This document shows positions 1 to 7,319 of a stretch of 19,514 nucleotides of DNA, in pieces. The position numbers and the translations under genes were made by a program. The notes below the pieces were generated by a model, which worked only from the letters and a program-made list of their open reading frames with translations, was not told the origin of the DNA and did not search any database. The stretch covers positions 1,502 through 21,015 of the forward strand of contig DLMX01000086.1 of the NCBI GenBank assembly GCA_002479405.1, given 5' to 3'. Position 1 is the first letter of the stretch; every line of letters begins with the position of its first letter. The DNA is from Methylophilaceae bacterium UBA7525. Its GTDB lineage: Bacteria; Pseudomonadota; Gammaproteobacteria; Burkholderiales; Methylophilaceae.

Positions 1-351
1 GAACTGCTCAACAGCAATCCGAGTTATGTCTTCTTCCGCGAGCTGCCGACTGGTCTGCCCGGCCCGATTGGTGCGCTGGGCGTGCCGATTCTGGCCGAGC
101 GCACGGTCGCTATCGATCCCAAGCATATCCCGCTTGGTGCTCCGCTGTTCCTCTCGACGACCTACCCGAACAGCGGCAAGCCGCTGAAACGGCTGATGAT
201 GGCACAGGATACCGGCGGCGCCATCAAGGGAGGCGTGCGCGCCGATTTCTATTGGGGTGCAGGTGCCGAAGCAGGCCGCAAGGCCGGTGCCATGAAGCAG
301 CCTGGCAAGATCTGGGTGCTGCTGCCCAAGGGTTTTGTCGTCAACCCCTAG
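1..351 (+). CDS. mltA: MltA, membrane-bound lytic murein transglycosylase A (3' fragment)
   Basis: The open frame enters from the left edge in frame 1 and ends at TAG 349-351, so only the last 116 codons are present. MltA cleaves the MurNAc-GlcNAc bond of peptidoglycan with formation of 1,6-anhydro-MurNAc, at the inner face of the outer membrane. The visible part is the C-terminal 3D domain, named for three conserved aspartates. They can be read in 'VAIDPKHIPLG', 'AQDTGGAI' and 'RADFYWG'. The segment 'FFRELPTGLPGPIGALGVP' just before it is also typical of the family. The N-terminus, lipobox and the rest of the barrel lie outside the window. The stop codon shares a CTAG with the stop of the convergent dioxygenase gene. 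Identification rests on family knowledge of the 3D domain and is firm. Confidence 0.93.
   Translation, partial: ELLNSNPSYVFFRELPTGLPGPIGALGVPILAERTVAIDPKHIPLGAPLFLSTTYPNSGKPLKRLMMAQDTGGAIKGGVRADFYWGAGAEAGRKAGAMKQPGKIWVLLPKGFVVNP
348..351. other. Shared CTAG: overlapping stop codons of convergent genes
   Basis: The palindromic CTAG carries TAG for mltA on the plus strand (349-351) and TAG for the dioxygenase on the minus strand (348-350). There is no room for a separate intergenic terminator, so each transcript must run into the other gene's 3' end. Confidence 0.95.
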
Positions 352-1136
352 GGCGTGTTCACACTAGTCCCTGACCAGTGGTAAACATCCATGGCGAGAA
401 TGCCGTAGGTGTTTTCCGGCTGGTAGCGTGTCACTGGTTTTCCCTCACCCGCCCCCAGCGCCACGAACAACGGCAGGATGTGATCCTCGCTCGGGTGTGC
501 CTGGCGGCCATAGGAACTGTTTCGGTAATCCAGCAGCGCGGCGTGGTCTGCCGCCGCAATCCTCCGTCCCAGCCAATCCGCGAACTCCGTTACATAATCC
601 AGCACCTCGGCATCGCGTTCACTGGTGAAGAAGTGGCGCAGATTGTGCGTCACGGCACCGCTGCAGAGGATGAGCACGTTGTCCTGTTGCAATCCGGCGA
701 TGGCGTGGCCCATGTCAAGATGGGCGCTGGGGCCGGCCGTGCCTTGGATGGAAAGCTGGGTGACCGGGATGTCGGCGTCGGGATACATCAGGCGTAATGG
801 CACCCAGGCCCCGTGGTCCAGACCACGCGTGGCGTCGAGTTCAGGGCTGAACCCTGCCTGATCCAGCAGTGCTGCGGTTTTTTCAGCGAGTTCCGGTGCG
901 CCCGGTGCCGGATATTGCAGCTTGTAGAGCGCCAGCGGAAAACCGCTGAAATCGTGGATGGTTTGCGGTCTTGTGGCAGTGCTGAGTCTCGGCTGCGGCG
1001 TATCCCAGTGGGCGGAAACGACTAGGATGGCAGCAGGACGCGGGATGCTTGCAGTTAGTTGGGTTAGCAGGCTGCCGGTTGCTCCCGGTTCGGTGGCCAG
1101 TGTTGGTGCGCCATGTGAGATGAACAGTGTGGTCAA
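348..1136 (-). CDS. ygiD: LigB-type extradiol dioxygenase, YgiD/DODA family
   Basis: The 262-residue product belongs to the class III extradiol ring-cleavage dioxygenases (LigB fold). E. coli YgiD, a 4,5-DOPA dioxygenase, and plant DODA are in the same family. Members use a single metal held by histidines and open catechol-like rings. Visible motifs are SHGAP (His8), VSAHWDT (His43), LDHGAW (His108), SGAVTHNL (His164) and HPSEDH (His214-His219). The natural substrate is unknown. No ATG is available. A TTG at 1163 gives nine extra residues but has no Shine-Dalgarno. The TTG at 1136 has AAGGCAGG about 7 nt upstream and starts the protein at 'MTTLFISHGAP', as in homologues, so I prefer it. An in-frame stop precedes 1163. 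The gene is convergent with mltA with a 4-bp overlap, and lies downstream of pqqA on the same strand beyond a terminator. Confidence 0.88.
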   Translation of the reverse strand: MTTLFISHGAPTLATEPGATGSLLTQLTASIPRPAAILVVSAHWDTPQPRLSTATRPQTIHDFSGFPLALYKLQYPAPGAPELAEKTAALLDQAGFSPELDATRGLDHGAWVPLRLMYPDADIPVTQLSIQGTAGPSAHLDMGHAIAGLQQDNVLILCSGAVTHNLRHFFTSERDAEVLDYVTEFADWLGRRIAAADHAALLDYRNSSYGRQAHPSEDHILPLFVALGAGEGKPVTRYQPENTYGILAMDVYHWSGTSVNTP

Positions 1137-1207
1137 TCGGGTGCCTGCCTTGTCGAAATACAATCATCAATATGACGCCCGGAATTGCCGCAGGTTGCAG
1201 TGCATGG

Positions 1208-1234
1208 ACAAACAAAAAGGGAGCCATGCTCCCT
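1208..1234 (-). terminator. Rho-independent terminator downstream of pqqA
   Basis: On the minus strand a 7-bp stem (AGGGAGC with GCTCCCT, 1218-1234) and a 3-nt loop are followed directly by a T-rich tract, TTTTTGTTTG. It lies about 70 nt past the pqqA stop and would end a short monocistronic pqqA transcript before the dioxygenase gene. Confidence 0.75.
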
Positions 1235-1258
1235 CATCAATACAGCCCCTCAAATGCA

Positions 1259-1282
1259 ACGGGCCTGTCGAAACAGGCCCGT
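1259..1282 (-). other. Strong hairpin between pqqA and its terminator
   Basis: A perfect 10-bp inverted repeat (arm ACGGGCCTGT, 1259-1268 and 1273-1282) encloses a 4-nt loop that reads UUCG on the pqqA strand. No T-tract follows, so it is more likely an RNA-stabilising 3' structure or processing site than a terminator. Hairpins just after pqqA are known in pqq operons, where pqqA mRNA is made in excess of the downstream genes. Confidence 0.65.
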
Positions 1283-1303
1283 CATTCATGCAGATTTGCG
1301 ATC

Positions 1304-1375
1304 TTAGCGATTGCAAACGTACATGGTCACTTCAAAACCGAAACGCATTTCGGTAGCAGCTGGCTTGGTCCACAT
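1304..1375 (-). CDS. pqqA: PqqA, coenzyme PQQ precursor peptide
   Basis: This 23-codon gene encodes the ribosomally made peptide whose Glu and Tyr are joined and excised to make pyrroloquinoline quinone. It begins MWTKPAATEMRFGFEV and contains the conserved E-V-T-M-Y block, with Glu15 and Tyr19 spaced as the radical-SAM enzyme PqqE requires, and ends near N22-R23. The ATG at 1375 is preceded by GAAAGGAAA at a suitable distance. No pqqB, C, D, E or F lies within the window; its minus-strand neighbours are lplT upstream and a dioxygenase downstream. It is therefore an orphan or additional pqqA copy, as occurs in some methylotrophs. The two downstream hairpins suggest an abundant, separately terminated small transcript. 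A cysteine at position 21 is a detail worth noting. Confidence 0.93.
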   Translation of the reverse strand: MWTKPAATEMRFGFEVTMYVCNR

Positions 1376-1471
1376 AGTTTATTTCCTTTCTTGATTGGAT
1401 TCGTACTGCGACTGCTTTGACACAGATGCATTACGTGAATGTCACTTTATTCCTGTCCGTGTAATTCATCC

Positions 1472-1495
1472 GTGCCTAAAGTCATGAAAAGGCAC
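1472..1495. other. Inverted repeat between lplT and pqqA
   Basis: GTGCCT (1472-1477) and AGGCAC (1490-1495) form a 6-bp inverted repeat with a 12-nt loop, about 40 nt past the lplT stop and about 100 nt upstream of pqqA. No T-tract follows on the minus strand, so termination is doubtful. It could be an mRNA 3' structure of lplT or a regulator site for pqqA. Confidence 0.3.
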
Positions 1496-1533
1496 TCATG
1501 ATTTTCATTAGATTCAATCTGTCTTGCGCCAGA

Positions 1534-2751
1534 TCAAAGTCTTGCGGTCGTCTGCTTCAGGCGGAAATGGGTAATCAGGCCGATGGCGACCACGATGATG
1601 ATGCCGATCAGCACGGTTGAGGTGATGATATGGACGCCGTTCTTATCCATCAGCGTGTAGGCGCCGATCATCAACAGCATGCAGAGGTTGTCGAAGAAGT
1701 TCTTGACGGCGATGGCGTGGCCGGAGCCGGTGGTGGCGTGGCCTCGATCCTGTAGCAGCGCATTGAGCGGCACCACGTAGAAACCACCGCAGGCGCCGAC
1801 CAGGATCAGCATGACGACGGCGATATAGAGATCATTGATGTAGGCAAAGGCGATGATCAGCGCGCCAATCAGGATGCCGGCCGGCAATGCGCGATTGACG
1901 GTCTTCAGGGTCACCAGTTTGGCGGCGCCGAAAGCGCCAATGGCGATGCCGATGGCGACCGCCCCGCTCAGGTTGGCGGCGGTGCTCAAATCCGTGATCA
2001 ACAGCGCCGCCGGTACCCAGGCCACCAACAGCAGGCGCAAGGTGGCGCCCGCGCCCCAGAACACACCCGTGCCGAGCAGGCAGAAACGTGCATCCTGGTC
2101 GCGAAACAGCGTGTCTAGCGCCTGCCAGAAATCGCGGAACAGGATGCGCGGCGAAAAATGATTGAGCGGATGCGCCGCCGGCAGATGCGGGATGAACAGG
2201 TTGGCGACCATGGCCGACAGGTAGCCGCCGGTGATGGTGGCCAGTGCGCCGCTCACCGAATAATCGGCCAGCAGGCCGCCGATGATGGCGCCGAGCAGGA
2301 TGGCGACGATGGTCGAGCCTTCCATCATGCTGTTGGCCTTGACCAGTTTGTCCGGGCTCACCAGTTCGCTGAGGATACCGTACTTGGCCGGTGAATAGGC
2401 GGCAGCACCTATGCCTACCATGCTGTAGGCGATCAGCGGATGCAGTCCGGCCAGCATGGCGGCGGCACCGAAGAACTTCATTCCGTTGGCCAGAAGCATG
2501 ACGCGGCCCTTGGACAGGCTGTCGGCGAAGGGGCCGACGAAGGGTGCGAAGACGATGAAGGCGATGACGAAGAACTGCTGCAGCAGCGGGATCTGCCATG
2601 TGTCCGCCATCTGCGACCGTAGCAGCGCGATGGCGGCAAACAGCAGTGCGTTGTCGGCAAATGCTGAAACGAACTGCGCAATCAGCACGGCAATCATGCC
2701 GCGCGAAAACAGCGGGTAGGCTTCGGGAACAGTGGCCGGACGGACGGTCAT
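1534..2751 (-). CDS. lplT: LplT, lysophospholipid transporter (MFS)
   Basis: The 405-residue protein is a polytopic major-facilitator carrier close in length to E. coli LplT (397 residues). LplT flips lyso-phosphatidylethanolamine across the inner membrane so that Aas can re-acylate it. The N-terminal 'AQFVSAFADNALLFAAIALL' and 'YSPAKYGILSELV' segments are characteristic of the family. The reading frame also offers a TTG at 2760, but the sequence GAAAG lies 9 nt before the ATG at 2751 and directly abuts the TTG, so 2751 is the likelier start. The preceding amidohydrolase ends at 2757, five bases upstream, which implies translational coupling. The link to aas, two genes upstream on the same strand, supports the assignment. 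Confidence 0.92.
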   Translation of the reverse strand: MTVRPATVPEAYPLFSRGMIAVLIAQFVSAFADNALLFAAIALLRSQMADTWQIPLLQQFFVIAFIVFAPFVGPFADSLSKGRVMLLANGMKFFGAAAMLAGLHPLIAYSMVGIGAAAYSPAKYGILSELVSPDKLVKANSMMEGSTIVAILLGAIIGGLLADYSVSGALATITGGYLSAMVANLFIPHLPAAHPLNHFSPRILFRDFWQALDTLFRDQDARFCLLGTGVFWGAGATLRLLLVAWVPAALLITDLSTAANLSGAVAIGIAIGAFGAAKLVTLKTVNRALPAGILIGALIIAFAYINDLYIAVVMLILVGACGGFYVVPLNALLQDRGHATTGSGHAIAVKNFFDNLCMLLMIGAYTLMDKNGVHIITSTVLIGIIIVVAIGLITHFRLKQTTARL

Positions 2752-2756
2752 GATTA

Positions 2757-4013
2757 TCAACTTTCAAAAAATCGGCGTGTATGGAAAACGCTGTCGGCAA
2801 AGTAGATGTTGCCATGGCGTAACAGGCGCTTCAGGGCAAAATCGAACAGCAGGGCATTATAAGGCTTGATTGTCTGCAGGAAGATGACCGCCTCTCTGTC
2901 CAGCAAACCCTGTCGCTGTAGGCTGGCACAGTCGATGAATGGCATGACCCCGGGCAGCGGGTAGTCGGAGCCGTTGAGCAAGCGGTGGTGCCAGTCGACA
3001 CGCTGCAACAGCGGGGCGATCGCCCACTCATGATTGCGCAGCGTCAGTGAAGAAAGGTCGCCGAACAGCAGTTTTTCGTAGTGGGCATCTCCCATTAATC
3101 GGGCAAACAGATCGAAGTGCGTGCGTGATGGACCGTGCGGACCAACGTCGAGGTCGGTATCGCGGCCATAGGTCGCGCTATGCGCGACGGCAATGCGTAC
3201 ACCGCTGTCCAGTGCGCGTCGCAGGCGCAGCGGATTGCCAAGTGTGTGTTCGCTACCGGGCAGTGCGAATTCGCGGCCGCCGTGGGTGAGGATGGGCAGG
3301 TTAAGGTCGGCGCAGGTCTGGTAGAAGCGCTGGCATTTGACAGAAGCCGGGTCGATGTTCATGACCTGCGGCAACCATTTGACTGCTTTCGCCCCTTCCG
3401 CATGCGCCTGCTGCAGGGCGTCGATGGCGTCCGGCCGGTATGGGTGGATGGAGGCGATCCATTCGAAGATGTCGGGTTCGACCTTGGCGAGGCGGGTGAC
3501 ATAAGCGTTGGACACATGTAGCGTCGATTGGTCGGGCTGCGGTCGGCCCTGTTCGTCATGCCACCAGTCGAAGGCCAGCAACATGGCCTTGAAGCCCGGT
3601 GGCAGTGCGCGGCAGAGTTGGCTCAGCCGGGAGACCACGCTGTGGTCGATGGCGGTGGCATCGGCACTTTTAGCATCACTACTATGCGCATCGACACAGG
3701 CACCATTCATGAACAGATGTTTTTGCACACGCAACAGCGGATGGCGCAGGCTGTCCATTTTCGGGGTGTGCCAGGGCGCGTCCGGCAGACCGGAATCGCC
3801 GTTGCCGAACATGTGCACGTGGCAATCCCACACCTGCGCCGGGTCGAGGCCTCGCCAGATTTCTTGATAGAGCGGTTGTAGCCGCAACGCCTCGGGCAGG
3901 CCGCTGAGGCAAGGGTTGGTGAGGCCGGTTTCCGGCCAGTAGCGATGGCCTGCGTAACCAACGGCGGTAAGGGCGGCGGCAGACAGGCCGAGCAAAAAAG
4001 TGCGGCGCTTCAT
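2757..4013 (-). CDS. Tat-signal amidohydrolase-family protein
   Basis: The 418-residue product looks like a member of the amidohydrolase_2 group of TIM-barrel metal hydrolases. Metal-site motifs are in order: DCHVH (His65, His67), LTHGG (His244), VAHSATYG (His278) and NGSDYPLPG (Asp350). The N-terminus MKRRTFLLGLSAAAL carries the R-R-x-F-L twin-arginine pattern and a hydrophobic stretch, so folding in the cytoplasm and Tat export is likely. The frame opens six codons earlier at 4031, but starting at 4013 puts the twin-arginine motif at the very N-terminus, so I chose it. The gene is wedged between aas and lplT on the same strand and nearly touches lplT. Its substrate is unknown. A periplasmic hydrolase of a lipid head group or other ester/amide is only a context guess. 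Confidence 0.82.
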   Translation of the reverse strand: MKRRTFLLGLSAAALTAVGYAGHRYWPETGLTNPCLSGLPEALRLQPLYQEIWRGLDPAQVWDCHVHMFGNGDSGLPDAPWHTPKMDSLRHPLLRVQKHLFMNGACVDAHSSDAKSADATAIDHSVVSRLSQLCRALPPGFKAMLLAFDWWHDEQGRPQPDQSTLHVSNAYVTRLAKVEPDIFEWIASIHPYRPDAIDALQQAHAEGAKAVKWLPQVMNIDPASVKCQRFYQTCADLNLPILTHGGREFALPGSEHTLGNPLRLRRALDSGVRIAVAHSATYGRDTDLDVGPHGPSRTHFDLFARLMGDAHYEKLLFGDLSSLTLRNHEWAIAPLLQRVDWHHRLLNGSDYPLPGVMPFIDCASLQRQGLLDREAVIFLQTIKPYNALLFDFALKRLLRHGNIYFADSVFHTRRFFES

Positions 4014-4080
4014 CCGCAAATCCGGCAGCATCGAGTGGCAGCACGTACGAATCCGGCAATCACGGCAGTGAGGGGTTTTC

Positions 4081-4107
4081 CTCTGTGCCCTCTGTGATCT
4101 CTGTGGC
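4081..4107. repeat. Three-copy 9-nt tandem repeat, CTCTGTG core
   Basis: CTCTGTG occurs at 4081, 4090 and 4099, an exact 9-nt period with variable two-base spacers (CC, AT). On the minus strand it reads as CACAGAG units within the aas-amidohydrolase gap. GGTTTTC occurs just upstream and GGTTTTTC just downstream. I recall similar CACAGAG-type periodic repeats in the intergenic regions of many environmental bacteria, with no established function. Confidence 0.8.
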
Positions 4108-4125
4108 CAAGAGGTTTTTCCAGCC

Positions 4126-6261
4126 TCATTCGACGCTTTCCGCCATCTGCTTCAGCCGGACGTAATCGACCTTGCCGCTGCCGAGCAGTGGCAGTGCATC
4201 GACGACGACGATCTTTCTGGCGATGGCGATCTCCGGCTGCCCCAGCGCATGCGCGGCCTGTTGCAGGTCGTGGCGTTGCAGCTGGCCAGCGGTGGTGAAC
4301 AGCAGGATGTTCTCGCCGCGTTGCATATCGGTTTGCGTGCTGGCGGCATGCTGGTGGTCGGGAGCAGCGTGGCGTGCGAGCTGCTCGACTACTTCCAGCG
4401 ACACCATCTCGCCGGCCACCTTGGCGAAGCGGTTGACGCGGCCGAGGATGTGCATATAGCCGTTTTCATCGAAGTCGACGATATCGCCGGTGTTGTACCA
4501 GCCACTGCCGAACTCCGAGGTGGTGGTGGCCAGCTTGCCCGGCTGGTCGTAGAAGTAATAGCCGAGCATGACATTCGGCCCCTTGACGTGTAGCAGGCCG
4601 CCGCACTTGATACCGGGTACCGGCAGCAGCTGATGCTCCAGCATGGGCAGCAGCCGGCCGACCGAGCCGTTGCGGCAGAACATCGGCGTGTTGACGGCGA
4701 GCACCGGCGCGCATTCGGTTGTGCCGTAGCCTTCCAGCAGGCGAATGCCGAATTTTTCCATCCACAACGTGCGTACTTCTTCGTTGAGTTTTTCCGCGCC
4801 GGATACTACATGGCGTACCTGGTGGAAGTCATAGGGGTGGGCGAATTTGCCGTAATGTGCGAGGAAGGCGCTGGTGCCGAACAGCACGGTGCAGCCGCTG
4901 TCGTAGACGATCTCCGGAATCAGCCGGTAATGCAGCGGTGATGGATAGATGAAGAGTCGCGTGCCGCTGACCACGGGCAGCACGGCACCGGCGGTGAAGC
5001 CGAAGGAATGGAACAGCGGCAGCGCGATGAAGAATTTGTCCTTCGGCGAAAAATCGATGACCGATCGTATCTGTGCGACATTGGCGAGGATCGCGCGATG
5101 GCTCAGAACCACGCCTTTCGGTTTGCCTTCGGAACCTGAAGTGAAGAGGATGGCCGCCGGTTTTTCCGGATCCTGCGACTGTTCCGCAAGGCGCGGCAGA
5201 TGCAGCGCGAACAGCATGAGCCAGAGCTTGTCCTTAAAGCCGAAACTGCCGCGCATATCCTCAAGATAGAGTATGCGGAAATCATTCATGGCAGCGACCA
5301 CGTCCTGCAGCTTGGCTGCCTCGATGAACTGGCGCGAGGTAATGATGGTTTTTACCGCTGCAGCGACGCAGGCATTGCGCATGCCCTGTGCGCCGGCCGT
5401 GTAATTCAGCATGGCCGGTGTCCGCCGCATGGCAGTCATGCCGAAGATCAGACTGACCGTAGTATTGACGTTGGGCATCAACACACCGACTGCCTCATCC
5501 GGTTGGCTGATCTTGCTGACCAGGCGTCCCAGTGCCAGGCTTTTCTTCAGCAGGCTGCCGTAGGTGTCGCGGGTATGTTTCATGTCCTCCATCAACGGGG
5601 TTCCTCTGCCGTGCAGTCGCGCGGCATCGAGCAGGGCATCGAACAGCGTACGCTCCGGTTGCGAGGCCGCCAGCATCTCCTGCATCAGGCGGCACATGGC
5701 CTCGCCGGCGAGTTTTCGGCGCTGTTTGCTCAAAGGCGCATCGGGCATGGCGATGTGGCCGGTCGGCATGAACCAGAGATCTATTTTCGGTAACAGTTTG
5801 CGCGGGAAATCGCGCGACAGCTTGCCAAAATAGGAATGGGCAGCGCCATGGATACGCACCGGCAGGATGGTGGCGCCGGTCTTGGCGGCGACGAAAGCCG
5901 GGCCTTCATAGACTTTCATCAGGCTGCCGGTGTTGGTGATGCGGCCTTCGGGAAAGATGACGACCGGTTCGCCGGCCTCGATCAGGCGAATGATCTTCTT
6001 GATGCCGAGCGGGCTGGCGTGGTCTACCGTCAGGTGTGGTACCAGCTTCAGAAACTGGCGGAACAGCCAGTTTTCGAGCACGCCGGTGTAGACGACGAAA
6101 GTGGGTCGGAACGGCAGATAGAGGCCGAGTAGCAGGCCGTCGAGGAAGGATTCGTGATTGGCAATGATTAGCAGCCGGCCATTGGCAGGTGGCTGGGCGC
6201 GGCCATGCAGACGGATGCGGAACAGCAGTTTGCAGATGAGGCGAAGCAGGGTTGCCAGCAT
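4126..6261 (-). CDS. aas: Aas, bifunctional acyl-ACP synthetase / lysophospholipid acyltransferase
   Basis: The 711-residue protein matches the two-domain Aas layout (719 residues in E. coli). The N-terminal acyltransferase has the HX4D catalytic motif NHESFLD (His36, Asp41) and FPEGR at 103-107. The C-terminal AMP-forming acyl-ACP synthetase has the phosphate loop TSGSEGKPKG at 374-383, GYGTTECAP at 511-519 and NTGD at 590-593. Near the end GSGKVD contains the adenylation lysine. Aas re-acylates 2-acyl-glycerophosphoethanolamine at the inner membrane with fatty acid activated on bound ACP. ATG 6261 is the start, with GGACAAC just upstream. It is the first gene of the aas-amidohydrolase-lplT group; E. 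coli has aas and lplT adjacent without the middle gene. Confidence 0.93.
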   Translation of the reverse strand: MLATLLRLICKLLFRIRLHGRAQPPANGRLLIIANHESFLDGLLLGLYLPFRPTFVVYTGVLENWLFRQFLKLVPHLTVDHASPLGIKKIIRLIEAGEPVVIFPEGRITNTGSLMKVYEGPAFVAAKTGATILPVRIHGAAHSYFGKLSRDFPRKLLPKIDLWFMPTGHIAMPDAPLSKQRRKLAGEAMCRLMQEMLAASQPERTLFDALLDAARLHGRGTPLMEDMKHTRDTYGSLLKKSLALGRLVSKISQPDEAVGVLMPNVNTTVSLIFGMTAMRRTPAMLNYTAGAQGMRNACVAAAVKTIITSRQFIEAAKLQDVVAAMNDFRILYLEDMRGSFGFKDKLWLMLFALHLPRLAEQSQDPEKPAAILFTSGSEGKPKGVVLSHRAILANVAQIRSVIDFSPKDKFFIALPLFHSFGFTAGAVLPVVSGTRLFIYPSPLHYRLIPEIVYDSGCTVLFGTSAFLAHYGKFAHPYDFHQVRHVVSGAEKLNEEVRTLWMEKFGIRLLEGYGTTECAPVLAVNTPMFCRNGSVGRLLPMLEHQLLPVPGIKCGGLLHVKGPNVMLGYYFYDQPGKLATTTSEFGSGWYNTGDIVDFDENGYMHILGRVNRFAKVAGEMVSLEVVEQLARHAAPDHQHAASTQTDMQRGENILLFTTAGQLQRHDLQQAAHALGQPEIAIARKIVVVDALPLLGSGKVDYVRLKQMAESVE

Positions 6262-6358
6262 GATGTTGTCCTATTCAGTGTCGGCCGCCGCAAGTTAGCG
6301 GCTGGCACACGGTCGGGCGGGAGAGTGTCCTTGTGATAGCGGCCATCATGGGTCAATC

Positions 6359-6385
6359 ATTCTTTATTTTGTGTTTGAGCGTCAA
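6359..6385 (-). promoter_or_regulatory. Possible sigma-70 promoter of aas
   Basis: On the minus strand TTGACG (6380-6385) is followed 15 nt later by AAGAAT (6359-6364), about 100 nt upstream of the aas ATG. The -10 match and spacing are imperfect, so this is a tentative call. Confidence 0.3.
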
Positions 6386-6426
6386 GCATTTTAGGCGGCG
6401 TTTCTGCACTACAGGCGAAGCTGTAA

Positions 6427-6438
6427 AAATACGTATTT
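6427..6438. promoter_or_regulatory. 12-bp perfect palindrome upstream of the dioxygenase gene
   Basis: AAATACGTATTT is an exact palindrome in the divergent aas/dioxygenase intergenic region. A TAGAAT (6456-6461) lies 17 nt downstream and could be a -10 element of the plus-strand gene, which would put the palindrome over its -35 region. That position suits an operator, but no regulator gene is adjacent. Confidence 0.4.
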
Positions 6439-6498
6439 AAGCCGGTGCCTTCGGCTAGAATATGCGCAAATGCAATTACTTGAATGGTTGACTTCCTG

Positions 6499-7230
6499 AT
6501 GAATGATTCCAAATTGATGGAACTGGCCGGTCGCATCGATCAGGCCGGCTTCTGTTTCGCGCCGGCGCAAGAAGTTCGGGCCATCCTGCAATCGGAAGAT
6601 GCGGATGCGCTATCCGATTGGGCCAATTTCGCTGCGAGCTGGAATGATATGCCGCTGGATCAGTACATGGCAGATGGCGGCCGTTACCGCCGTCGCCGCT
6701 ATGCGGTCATGAGCGCGACGGATGTGCCGGGTTCCGTCCGGCTGGAAGCGCATCAGCCACATTACCAGAGCCTGGATTACAACCGCCTGAACGGCGGCAT
6801 TGCACGCGAGTTTGAGCCGATCCAGCCGGAGGTGTTACGCAGCCAGAGCCTGCAAAGTGTCCTCAAGTTTGCCCATCAGCTGTTTTCCTGTCTGAAGCCG
6901 ACACCGGCCTGGCATATCGAGCTGCATCAATTCCGCATCGAGGCGAGCAACGATCAGCATGGCCGGCCGACGCCGGAGGGCGTGCACCGCGACGGCGTCG
7001 ATTTCGTGTTGGTCATGATGGTGCAGCGCGTCAATATTTCCAGCGGCACCACCACCATGCACGATCTTGAGTTGCGTACGCTGGACAGCTTCACGCTGAC
7101 GGATCCGCTTGATGTGGCGGTGGTTAATGATCATCGCTGCATGCACGGCGTGACGCCGGTAGAACAGATCGATGCGGGCAAGCCGGCCTATCGTGATGTG
7201 CTGGTCGTCACCTTCAGAAGCAAATCCTGA
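6499..7230 (+). CDS. 2OG-Fe(II) dioxygenase family protein (DUF2257-like)
   Basis: The 243-residue product resembles the 2OG-Fe_Oxy_2 family, which includes the Bacillus L-isoleucine 4-hydroxylase; most members are uncharacterised. The expected iron ligands are visible as the HxD pair in EGVHRDGVDF (His163, Asp165) and the distal His216 in CMHGVTP. Arg232 in YRDVLVVTFR is a plausible 2-oxoglutarate anchor. The family usually hydroxylates free amino acids or similar small molecules; the substrate here cannot be read from sequence. An ATG at 6484 would add five residues. Neither start has a clear Shine-Dalgarno, and 6499 (MNDSKLMELA) was preferred on general grounds only. The gene stands alone, divergent from aas and 133 nt before the sulfur-linked operon. 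Confidence 0.82.
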   Translation: MNDSKLMELAGRIDQAGFCFAPAQEVRAILQSEDADALSDWANFAASWNDMPLDQYMADGGRYRRRRYAVMSATDVPGSVRLEAHQPHYQSLDYNRLNGGIAREFEPIQPEVLRSQSLQSVLKFAHQLFSCLKPTPAWHIELHQFRIEASNDQHGRPTPEGVHRDGVDFVLVMMVQRVNISSGTTTMHDLELRTLDSFTLTDPLDVAVVNDHRCMHGVTPVEQIDAGKPAYRDVLVVTFRSKS

Positions 7231-7233
7231 TCT

Positions 7234-7260
7234 CAGCGCAGCTCGCTCGGGCTGGCGCTG
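7234..7260 (+). terminator. Possible weak terminator after the dioxygenase gene
   Basis: CAGCGC (7234-7239) pairs with GCGCTG (7255-7260), and the inner AGC/GCT extends the stem with one bulged G. A short run of four T follows nine bases later. It starts three bases after the stop codon. The weak T-tract makes this only a possible terminator. Confidence 0.4.
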
Positions 7261-7292
7261 ACCGCAACTTTTCCTTATTTGATCACCAGTCA

Positions 7293-7319
7293 TTGACACG
7301 CTGATTGCAATATTATAAA
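7293..7319 (+). promoter_or_regulatory. Candidate sigma-70 promoter of the sulfur/RND operon
   Basis: A consensus -35, TTGACA, lies at 7293-7298. The best -10 candidate, TATAAA at 7314-7319, is 15 nt away, which is short; an alternative TAAAAA at 7316 has 17-nt spacing, and a perfect TATAAT lies at 7326-7331. The -10 region falls inside the palindrome at 7310-7333, so repressor binding there would block RNA polymerase. Confidence 0.55.

Noticed and set aside
348..1375. pqqA and the downstream minus-strand gene as the start of a pqq operon
   Set aside because: The next gene has LigB-type dioxygenase motifs, not PqqB, and a terminator at 1208-1234 separates the two.
4081..4107. Short-period repeat as a CRISPR remnant
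   Set aside because: The units are 9 nt with 2-nt spacers, far too small for a CRISPR array, and no cas gene is present.
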